DNA from: Bolinopsis microptera
Taxonomy: Eukaryota; Ctenophora; Tentaculata; Lobata; Bolinopsidae
Direction of reading: 5' to 3'
DNA length: 64,000 nucleotides
Assembly: GCF_026151205.1 (NCBI RefSeq)
Contig: NC_087078.1
Location: 10,922,175-10,986,174, forward strand
Of the stretch, positions 37,901 to 49,900 are shown piece after piece. The notes under the pieces were generated by a model, which saw only the letters and a program-made list of their open reading frames with translations, made no database searches and was not told where the DNA came from. The translations under genes were made by a program, and so were the position numbers. The first letter of the stretch is position 1, and each line of letters starts with the position of its first letter.

Positions 37901-40900
37901 TCACTTGTCATACTTTTTATCAATTCTTTCAAAGAAAAAAGAATCTCAAAATTCCCCCATCTTATTCGCCAATTTTCTTATCCCAATGTAAATTTCCAGT
38001 GAAACTATAAATAAGTTTGGCAGGCGCGGAGGGTTGGTGGAACGGTAAAGATGGTTACCGGGAGTTGATCAGCCTGGATCCTTCCGCTAAGTCGCACCAG
38101 AGTAAGGACTCCAATGGTACTGAGACTGCCAAGAAAATTGAGGTGCGTGAAATGCAAATCTTTTATTTGTTTGGCACGATCAGCCATTGTTCAACCTTGC
38201 GATAAGCTAACAAAAGTGATGTTACATGATACCTCTCCGACATTTAAATAAGTAAACCCGGCCTATCTTGGAACTTTTCCAGCTTAATCAAAAATTCAAC
38301 TTGATAATAAAAAGAAGCGAGGTAAACTTCCAACACACAATATATAACGTTTCAGGAAGCGGCTCCGGTAGTCCCCGCTGCTGTTGTCGAAGAGAACGAG
38401 AAACACAAAGCCGTTATCTCCAACCTTACCACCGGCCAGTCTGTTCTCCGTAACATTGAGGGACTGTTAGCTCACAGAGATCTTCACTATCACGGTCTGA
38501 AGAACGTGCAGACTGTCTTCCCTCAGGAGTCTAATGGCTTTCAGATCGGTCAGTCGGTTTTATCTCTCTATAATCTAGATTCATTATTTACATACTCTAG
38601 TAGCAGAGAGGAGTTGAGTGTGCACTTCAATGTACACAATTTTTGACCACACAGGGTCTTTCATTAGGTCATTCCAAACCAAAATCATCTAGGTAGCAAT
38701 TTTGTATCGCTAGTCCCAGTCCTACAGGGCGAAATTTCTAAATTGCCCTCAGGCGCCAATTTGGGATTTTTGTATCTCGGCTTCTAAAAACTTAGAGACT
38801 TGAATGTTGGCTTAAAATAACGGCAATACCCTTATTTATATACAAGTTATGAAGCAATATAAGGTCTCAAGTGCCTAGTTTTAAAGATATTTACGAAAAA
38901 CTGTTTTTTGGCTCATCGCAGCCGGAATTATCGGATTATTTTTATATCTCGAGCTAGAAAGGTCGTAGAAACTTCTCCGATATTGAAAAATATTCGCAAT
39001 GAGCACATTTATATAAGACTTATGAATCATTGTATGCTCTAAAATGCTTATTTGTAGAGATATTAGCAAAAATCGGTAATTTTGGCTACACCAATACAAA
39101 TTTGGTGATTCGTTTTGTCTTTTTTTTGCAAATTTTCACGTTGCAATTTTCAAGATGCGGTTTGTGGCTATCGATAGGGCTTTATATGCTATTGTATGGT
39201 TTTGATACAATCCTTCAGCACCTAGGACATAGGCAATAGGGGTCACAAACCCTGAAATGTCAGGAACTGGGCAGTGGCTGAGATAAATATTTGATAATTA
39301 CTTGGACTCTTTACTCACATTCATCTTTTCAACGGTTAGTTAGACATCTTAAACCAGTATTGAACGTTGAGTAAAACTTCTAATCCATTTGTAGCTCAGG
39401 TCATGTGCCCCAGAAAAACACGCCTGAGTGACAGTGGGCCTTATCGATCATGAGCCGCAAATCACAAGGGCATTCGTACTCTTGGCTTAAATTGGCTCTT
39501 CGTTAGTATCATCAATTAGGTTTCTAACTTCTATTATATCATCTGCCTGTCCAGTGTCCATCCGTCTCTTTGAGATTCATTATTAATTCAAGTTCAGTCA
39601 TTTCGTTTCTGTTCAACTGTAGGCGTAATGAGGGACTTCAGTCCAGCAATAAAGTCAATATCTCTAGATTTAGCAATATTTGGTTTCGCTACTTTTAAGG
39701 TAATTGTGTTCAGCGAGCAAGGTTGTAAGTTTCCAGCCCTACGCCCCTACTGCCCCAAAATATTGCCCCCCCCCACCCCCGGGGCACTAGTAATACTGGA
39801 GCACTGGTAATGCACATGGTATAATGCTGATTTTTTGCTTAACATAGCTCATTTTAAAGTTCCTTTTTCAGCAGTCTTCCCTATCATAATTCATACTGAC
39901 ATAAAAACAGATTCACCTCCTTTATCTCTAGATATAATCTAATAATCTTGAACCTGGGCTCTACAGATTATCGAATATCCACCAACCTCTTGCCCCAATT
40001 GTCAGCCTAAGGACCTCTGGCACCTGCAACTTTGGGTCCCAGAACTTCGGGCCCAACGATACCTGTCCCTCAGTGACTTTGTGCCCCACATAATTCTAAT
40101 TTATGACTCAATGTAAATTGTAAATGCTGAGATGGACATTAGATAACCTGTATCTATCGCTAAATTATTTACTATTATTATTGTATTGCTGTGTAAATTT
40201 GATTCTAATTCTAATTCTTATTCTGTAGAGCCCAGGTTCAAGATTACATTTAGAGATAAAGGAGGTGAATCTGTTTTTATGCCAGTATGATATGGTACAC
40301 TGCTGAAAAAGGAACTTAAAAATGAGCTATGTTGAGCAAAAAATCAGCATTATACCATGTGCATTACCAGTGCTCCAGTATTACTAGTGCCCCGGGGGTG
40401 GGGGGGGGGCAATATTTTGGGGCAGTAGGGGCGTAGGGCTGGAAACTTACAACCTTGCTTGCTGAACACAATTACCTTAAAAGTAGCGAAACCAAATATT
40501 GCTAAATCTAGAGATATTGACTTTATTGCTGGACTGAAGTCCCTCATTACGCCTACAGTTGAACAGAAACGAAATGACTGAACTTGAATTAATAATGAAT
40601 CTCAAAGAGACGGATGGACACTGGACAGGCAGATGATATAATAGAAGTTAGAAACCTAATTGATGATACTAACGAAGAGCCAATTTAAGCCAAGAGTACG
40701 AATGCCCTTGTGATTTGCGGCTCATGATCGATAAGGCCCACTGTCACTCAGGCGTGTTTTTCTGGGGCACATGACCTGAGCTACAAATGGATTAGAAGTT
40801 TTACTCAACGTTCAATACTGGTTTAAGATGTCTAACTAACCGTTGAAAAGATGAATGTGAGTAAAGAGTCCAAGTAATTATCAAATATTTATCTCAGCCA

Positions 40901-43900
40901 CTGCCCAGTTCCTGACATTTCAGGGTTTGTGACCCCTATTGCCTATGTCCTAGGTGCTGAAGGATTGTATCAAAACCATACAATAGCATATAAAGCCCTA
41001 TCGATAGCCACAAACCGCATCTTGAAAATTGCAACGTGAAAATTTGCAAAAAAAAGACAAAACGAATTACCAAATTTGTATTGGTGTAGCCAAAATTACC
41101 GATTTTTGCTAATATCTCTACAAATAAGCATTTTAGAGCATACAATGATTCATAAGTCTTATATAAATGTGCTCATTGCGAATATTTTTCAATATCGGAG
41201 AAGTTTCTACGACCTTTCTAGCTCGAGATATAAAAATAATCCGATAATTCCGGCTGCGATGAGCCAAAAAACAGTTTTTCGTAAATATCTTTAAAACTAG
41301 GCACTTGAGACCTTATATTGCCAACATTCAAGTCTCTAAGTCTTTTAGAAGCCGAGATACAAAAATCCCAAATTGGCGCCTGAGGGCAATTTAGAAATTT
41401 CGCCCTGTAGGACTGGGACTAGCGATACAAAATTGCTACCTAGATGATTTTGGTTTGGAATGACCTAATGAAAGACCCTGTGTGGTCAAAAATTGTGTAC
41501 ATTGAAGTGCACACTCAACTCCTCTCTGCTACTAGATTGTGCATCGTATAATTTGAAACTATGATATTATGTGTGTTTGTTTATAGAACCCGTTCAATCA
41601 TTCTTAACCCATTATCGGCTGCGTCCGCTCTAATGCATTTTTATATCGCTCGTAGTTTTACCTTTTTTTATCTAGACACTTATTTTACTTCGGTGTATTC
41701 CAACAGCCACAATGTTACACAAGTGCAACCAGCCAATTACAGGAAGCCGAAGGATCTTTTTGGCCAGTGACGGTTAAGGTAGTGTGTACCATACTTTCTT
41801 CGTCCGAGACTTTGCTGCAATGTGCAGCTCCTCATTTAACCCTCACACCCGATTTCTCGAGTATTCGGCTGAGTAGACCGGGGGGCTGCATAGACCACTC
41901 ATGATCCTTAGCTGAACGTCGACGACGCTCACCCCACGACCAGGCAGTCAGTGGGTTTCGAACTCGCAACCTAACGATTGTAAGACAGGCGTTCTAACCA
42001 ACTGCGCTACCTGGCCGCTAAATGTATTGCACTATTATACCTACATGTTTATCTCTAGTAATTTCACCTTCATTTCACCTTATATGTATGTCTAAACTCT
42101 AAGGGTTTTGTCTGTACCTGTTTTCATGAAGAGAATGAATTTTTTTGATTTTTAATTTCTCAATTAATGGTTAAGTTTATAACTGCTAACTCAGGTACCG
42201 ATCCCAAGTTATGACGAAATTTGCCTTAATCTTGGACGGAAAAAAATTCAAACACAGAACTTGTGAAATTTCAAATGCTATCTACTTATCTACTAGTACT
42301 ACAATTATTGTGAATGATACATTTTCCAAAAAGATGTCTTCTACCCGAAGTTTTCTTGTTACACCGTTTTCTTAGAAGTACCATTTCGTGCGGATCTTGT
42401 TAAGGTTTAAACTGAGTTTAGCGCCACCGAACTCCAACTCCAGTCCTTGTTCTCCCGTCCCCTCTTCTTCCGTCCCCTCTTCTTCCGTCCCCTCTTCTTC
42501 CGTCCCCTCTTCTTCCGTCCCCTCTTCTTCCGTCCCCTCTTCTTCCGTCCCCTCTTCTTCCGTTCCCCCTTCTTCCGTCCCCTCTTCTTCCACGCATTCC
42601 AAGAAAACAAATAATCCACTTAACCAATCACAACTGTAAACACCGTCCTCGAATAATTGGAACTGCGAGAACTGGTTCACCACATCATCTGGGAAGTATC
42701 TACTTGCATAGTGAACTTTATACTCAGAGTTACAGATCTCATTGTAGATAGGGTTTATTTCGCTCTCGGTTATATACCCTACTCCATACATCCTATCCCC
42801 AACTTCTGTCAGTAATAGATACTCCGCCCTTCAGATTCCGAGGAGTTAGGGCTCAACAAATGCCATTGCTTAGGTTGAATCTCCCACCTTGTGCAGTCAT
42901 CATGATAATCAGCATGAGCAAAGCTCAACACAACCAATACCACCGCTAGTACGTTTCTCATTGTTACCTAATAATTACACATGTTGATTATTTTATAAAA
43001 GCCAACTTTTTTGCCAGAAAGGAAAGATATCAGAGCAGAGCGTTTAAGTATCTAACCTTCAAATTAAAAGGAAGTGTGAGCTCATGTTATCAGTGGCGAT
43101 GCACGCGCTGATCAGTTGACAAGTACGAGCTCACATTATTTGTTAAGAAAACTACGGTAAAAACGCCTCTGGAAATTTTCAGTGTCCTTTCTAAAAAGAT
43201 AATCGGCGTTAAAAAGTGATCTCAGAGAGTAGAGCTAAATGATGAAGATGTCGTGGTTCTTCCACATCTGCTTTTTATAAGTAAGTTATCTTGCACAAGA
43301 GCTAGCGCAGAGCACATTGCACAATGGCAAGGTGCAACAGCACGTGTTTACAATGAGTAATGAGTAGAGTGCAGCACCTGGGTACAGCAAGAAGAGCACT
43401 GCTCCTGGACTTCTATAGAATCTCCAGCTGACTAAGCAACCTCTCTCCAGAAAAGAGTGAAACTACGCAATACAGCACGTGTTCCTTTTTTGTTCAACGA
43501 GCAGCTTTTAATTATTATTTAGAAGCTTCACCGTTCTGGTCCTTTCATTTTCTCACTAGAGTTTATTTCAGTTGCCCCCAGTTCCTTTGTAAACTTCATG
43601 TGCTTTCTCAATTAAATTTGAATAAAAACCAGTCTTATAATCACGCAATAGAGCCAAACAGGCAGCCAGCTGCTTACTCAGGCGTTTGTTCATTTCAATA
43701 TATCGACGGAAAGCTGCTCAAAATGATAATTTAATCTGGTCAAATTATTAACTAGTGGTAAGGAAAAGACCCAGGCGATATAAAATATGAAGTTTAACAC
43801 AAACTATGATATAAGAGCTTTTTATTTAGAAGTAAACATTATTATTTAAAATAAACAAATTCTTCGTATTATGTAGCTAGGGTATGGACTAGCTATACTT

Positions 43901-46900
43901 GGTTAAAATGTTTCCATCCTAACTTAATTATTAATTCTATGACATCTTTTATTATATCTGCAATTGTTGCTACAAGGTTCAAATAAACTTACACCTGCGA
44001 TTAACAAATGCAAGCTGGGGCCCCTCCTTCAGTTCTGTGGTTGCCCCTCCAGATACTGCTTTAATATCGGCACACTCATGATCAACTATCAAGTGTACTA
44101 AAGTAGACACGAGCCATTCCTCTTCAATAATACCACGTGATATCTTCAATAACACCACGTGATATCTCCAATAATACCACGTCATATCTCCAATAATAAC
44201 ACGTGATATCTCCAATAATACCACGTCATTGAGGGACTGTTAGCTCACAGAGATCTTCACTATCATGGTCTGAAGAACGTGCAGACTGTTTTCCCTCAAG
44301 AGTCTAATGGCTTTCAGATCGGTCAGTCGGTTTTATCTCTCTTTATCAGTCGGGGTATCAAATTTTGGGCTCTAATACTCCTATTTCTTGGCCTATTTTT
44401 TATTTTTTCATGCTGATTTGGAGGCCATTAAAGCATTTGACCCAGTCAAAAAAGTTTCAGTTGTATATCTTTTACAGTTTTGCAGAAATTCGCGTTTAAC
44501 TTGATGCCGTGGTGTCAGTAAAATGGCACGGATAAATATATATATATCGTCTCGCTTTATATCTAGTAAGATGATATGTGTGTTTGTTTATAGAACCCGT
44601 TCAATCATTCTTAACCCATTATCGGCTGGCAAACTAACTGCCTCCGCTCTAATGCATTTTTATATCGCTCGTAGTTTTACCTATATTGCACTATTATACC
44701 TACATGTTTATCTCACTAATAATTTCACCTACATTTCACCTTATATGTATGTCTAAGGGTTTTGTCTGTACTTGTTTTCATGAAGAGAATGAATTTTTCT
44801 GATTTTTAATTTCTCAATTAATGGTTAAGTTTATTACTGCTTCTAGAACTGCTACTAATTCAGGTACTGATCCCAAGTTATGACGAAATATGCTTTAATC
44901 TTGGACGGAAACAAAATTCAAACACAGAAATTGTGAAATTTCAAATGCTATCTACTTATTTACTACAATTGTGAATGATACATTTTTCAAAAAGATGTTT
45001 TCTACCCGAAGTTTTCTATTTACCTCCGTTTTCTTAGAAGTTCCATTTTGTGCGGATCTTGTTAAGGTTTAAACTGAGTTTAGCTCCACCGAACTCCAAC
45101 TCCAGTCCTTCTTCTTCCGTCCCCTCTTCTTCCGTCCCCTCTTCTTCCGTCCCCTCTTCTTCCGTCCCCTCTTCATCATCCTCAATACTGCATTTCAACC
45201 AAATATTCTCCGATTTGCTGCAGTCATGTTCTAAAATGCGGAACTCACACTCTGAAATATGAGTTGTCCACTCATCACACTGCACATCGTCTAGCACTAT
45301 GGGAAGGTTTCCATAAGCTTCTTCTGGAAAGTAGTAGGCGTTATCCGGGCTGCTTCCCCAGGCCTCCGCGTATTTGAATCCCATTGACTGGCAGGACAGA
45401 TCAGCAGCATGGTCGTTAAAATCGTCATCACAGACAGTGCCATATAACTTATCTGATTCCGGGTGGTTCATGTCTTCGAAAAGTACGAAGAGGAGTCCGT
45501 CAGGTCCGGGAGAGATATGCCCCTCATTGTACTCAAGCGTGTGGACAGAGTCGAATTTCCATTCTGGTTCCTCGCTGTTGGAAGCACACTTCAACCACAG
45601 GTTTTCGGAACTGCTACAGTCGTGTCCTTCCAATACTCTAGCTTCACACTCCGTTATGTTGGTATCGCTTTCACCACAATTAATGTCATCCACCAATGTT
45701 TGTATCTTGTACTCCTCCAGGATACTAGCAGGGACATATTGTCTGCCGCTGCCCCACTCCTCAGCGGATTCGTATCCAAGGTACTGGCAAGATAGATCTG
45801 CTGCGTGGTCAGTAAATCTGTCATCACAGACAGTACCAGATAGCCAGCTCCCTTCCTCAGCTTCTTCTCTTTGATCTGCAAAGTGTACAAGTAGCAGACC
45901 TTCTCTTCCCTTCTCTATCTCTTCTGTTTCGTCATCCAGGAAGTAAAGACCTGCTCCCACCAGTTCCCACTCCGGATCTGTGTTGTTCACGCATTCCAAG
46001 AAAACATATTCTTCACTTCCCCAATCACAACTGTAAACACCGTCCTCTAATAATTGCAACTGCGAGAACTGGTCCAACACCTCATCTGGGTAGTATCTGT
46101 GTGAAGAGTGAACTTTGTATGAAGAGTTACAGATCTCATGGTAGATAGGGTTTATTTTGCTCTCGGCATTAGCATACCCTACTGCAAACATCCTACCCCA
46201 CATTTCTGTCAGTAATAGACCACTCCGCCCTTCAGATTCCGATGAGTTAGAGCTCAACAAATGCCATTGCTTAGGTTGAATCCCCCACCTTCTACAGTCA
46301 TCATCAGCATGAGCAAAGCTCAACACAACCAATACCACCGCTAGTACGTTTCTCATTGTTACCTAATAATTACACATGTTGATTATTTTATAAAAGCCCA
46401 CTTTTTTGCCAGAAAGGAAATATATCAGAACAGAGCGTCTAAGTATCTAACCTCCACATTAAAAGGAAGTGTGTGCTCATATTATCAGTGGTGGTTAGTT
46501 GACAAGTACGAGCTCGCATTATTTGTTAAGAAAACTACGGTAAAAACGCCTCTGGAAATTTTCAGTGTCTTTTCTAAAAAGATAATCGGCGTTAAAAAGT
46601 GAGAGATCTCAGAGAGCAGAGCTAAATGATGAAGATGTCGTGGTTCTTCCACATCTGCTTTTTATAAGTAAGTTATCTTGCACAAGAGCTAGCGCAGTGC
46701 ACAATGGCAAGTTGTAACAGCACGTGTTTACAATGAGTAATGAGTAGAGTGCAGCACCTGGGTACAGCAAGAAGAGCACTGCTCCTGGACTTCTATAGAA
46801 TCTCCAGCTGACTAAGCAACCTCTCTCCAGAAAAGAGTGAAACTACGCAATACAGCACGTGTTCCTTTTTTGTTCAACGAGCAGCTTTTAATTATTATTT

Positions 46901-49900
46901 AGAAGCTTCACCTTTCTGGTCCTTTTATTTTTCCACCAGAGTTTATTTCAGTTGCCCCCAGTTCCTTTGTAAACTTCACGTGCTTTCTCAATTAAACTTA
47001 AATACAGATTTGTATGGTTCTCAGTTATGAAGCTTCACCGTTCTGGTCCTTTCATTTTCTCACTAGAGTTTATTTCAGTCGCTCTCAGTTCCTTTGTAAA
47101 CTTAATAAAAACCAGTCTTATAATCACGCAATAGAGCCAAACAGGCAGCCAGCTGCTTACTCAGGCGTTTGTTCATTTCAATATATCGACGGAAAGCGGC
47201 TCAAAATGATAATTTAATCTGGTCAAATTATTAACTAGTGGTAAGGAAAAAACCTAGGCGATATAAAATGTGAAGTTTAGCACAAACTATGATATAAGAG
47301 CTTTTTATTTAGAAGTGGACATTATCATTTAAAGTAAACAAATTCTTCGTATTATATAGCTAGGGGGGGGGGGGGGGGGGGTACCAATGGCATAAATGGC
47401 ATAATGGAGAATTGGCCAATAAAAATTTCCATTTGTGCCATAAAACGTATGCCATTTATGCCATTTTTGATATAATACATTTCTATTTTCTTTATTTGTC
47501 ATATGAATCTTTAACGATCATTCCAAGCGGTATAAAGCATAAAACATGTCTCTTATTCAAGTACTAATAATAATTTGCGAATTTAAAGTCAAATATGAAG
47601 ACCTAAATTCATGGCATAAATGGAGAATTGGCCAATAACAATTTCCATTTATGCCAAAAAACGTATGCCATTTATGCCATTTTATGCCATTGGTACCCCC
47701 CCAGCTAGGGTATGGACTAGCTATACTTGGTTAAAATCTTTCCATCCTAACTTAATTATTAATTCTATGACATGTTTTATTATATCTGCAATTGTTGCTA
47801 CAAAGTTGAAATAAACTTACACCTGCGATTAACAAATGCAAGCTGGGGCCCCTCCTTCAGTTCTGTGGTTGCCCCTCCAGATACTGCTTTAATATCGGCA
47901 CACTCATGATCAACTATCAAGTGTACTAAAGTAGACACGAGCCATTCCTCTTCAATAATACCACGTGATATCTTCAATAACACCACGTGATATCTCCAAT
48001 AACACCACGTGATATCTCCAATATTACCACGTCATATCTCCAATAACACCACGTGATATCTCCAATAACACCACGTGATATCTCCAATAACACCACGTCA
48101 TATCTTCAATAACACCACGTGATATCTCCAATATTACCACGTCATATCTCCAATAATACCACGTGATATCTCCAATATTACCACGTGATATCTCCAATAA
48201 TACCACGTGATATCTCCAATATTACCACGTCACATCTCCAATAACACCACGTGATATCTCCAATGATACCACGTGATATCTCCAATAATACCATGTGATA
48301 TCTCCAATATTACCACGTGATATCTCCAATAATACCACGTGATATCTCCAATAACACCACGTGATATCTCCAATATTACCACGTGATATCTCCAATAATA
48401 ACACGTGATATCTCCAATATTACCACGTCATATCTCCAATAATACCACGTCATATCTCCAATAACACCACGTGATATCTCCAATATTACCACGTGATATC
48501 TCCAATAATACCACGTGATATCTCCAATATTACCACGTGATATCTCCAATAATACCACGTGATATCTCCAATATTATCACGTCATATCTCCAATAATACC
48601 ACATGATATCTCCAATAATACCACGTGATATCTCCAATAATACCACGTGATATCTCCAATATTACCACGTCATATCTCCAATAATACCACGTGATATCTT
48701 CAATAACACCACGTGATATCTCCAATAACACCACGTGTTTCAGGCAGGAAATACGGAGTACACCACATGGTAGGAAGTGGGGGTAGGTTAGGAGTGATAG
48801 ATCTAGCTGACCCTGGACAAAACAACACTCCCCAACTGGAGATTGTAAACGTGGGCAGTCCTACCGTGTTCGAGTGGGACCCTTTCTGTGGGGATGAAGT
48901 GCTCGCTGTGGGAGGCGACTGTGCTACGGTCAGTTAAAACTAATTTATCTTTAATCTAAAGTTAAGTTTTCATTAATGGAATGGCTGTAGAGTGCAGCAT
49001 CTTTTGGCGTTTTCATTAATTCAATAAAATAATTCCGCTGTTATACATATAATCAAAAAACTTAACACTCTAGACCGAATCACTTCCTACCACTTATACT
49101 GCGCGCACCGCAGTTTGTGCTCATTTAATAAATCCGATTCTTCTGTTAAACTTTTCCTAATCATTAGCCGTAATCACAGTAAGCTCAAACAACCAACGGA
49201 AAATAATCTTATTTGAATCTACCCAACAAATTCAGAAGATGTGTAGCTCTCTATACTTGATATCTCCAATATTACCACGTGATATCTCCAATATTACCAC
49301 GTGATATCTCCAATAATACCACGTGAATCTACCCAACAATTTCAGAAGATGTGTAGCTCTCTATACTTCTCTAACTAGTCACACCCCAGATAAACCTGTG
49401 GAAAATAAACGACATGAACTCAACCACGCTTCTAGGAAACTTAAAGGGACACAACAGCAAACTTAGTATGCTGTGTTACCATCCCGGGGTGGCCGGACTA
49501 CTTGCTGCTTGTGATACTACCGGCACTCTCATCTTGTGGGACTCTCACAAACAAACCAAGGTTAGGCTGGATTGTGTTTAAACAACAACTTAGAATTAGG
49601 GGTACACCCCGACGGAAATTAACTTTATAGACCCCAAATGTTGATGATATTTGATTAACGAGAAATTATTGTTTTAAAAACCTCTTCTACAGCTAAAAAC
49701 GTACGATATGGGCGGTGAAAGCGGGTGTAATGCAATGTGCTGGGATTCGTTAGACGGATATGTCATTTACCTGGCTCAGAAATCTGGTGAGTTGTTTAGT
49801 GAAATCTATCAAACTATGGTTATTATTCATAACATTTTGAAATATCATTTCGAATTAACAATCAGGCCTCAAGGTAAAATTGTATACAAAATTATCAAGA

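Larger units (their letters stand above)
41560..44226. repeat. Segmental duplication, copy A
   Basis: This copy aligns with copy B (44570-48000) in the same orientation. It includes the degenerate SRCR gene, its upstream region and a short stretch of the CACGTG satellite. It carries a SINE that copy B lacks, and it lacks the 47.4 kb MITE. Confidence 0.8.
44570..48000. repeat. Segmental duplication, copy B
   Basis: This copy contains the intact SRCR gene and ends in the long CACGTG satellite. It carries a MITE at 47364-47702 and a local ~100-bp tandem duplication near 46905-47110 that copy A lacks. Confidence 0.8.

Noticed and set aside
39030-41294. Small frames duplicated in both foldback arms
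   Set aside because: Their preservation is explained by arm identity. They are 60-72 codons, lack domains and have no start context.
41945-42017. Apparent tRNA gene on the minus strand
   Set aside because: A and B boxes are present, but the anticodon stem does not pair well and the sequence continues into a repeated body with an A-rich tail at two loci, so it is a SINE head.
42388-42639. Ser/Pro/Val repeat frame on the plus strand
   Set aside because: Antisense of the EEEGT repeat in the SRCR pseudogene.
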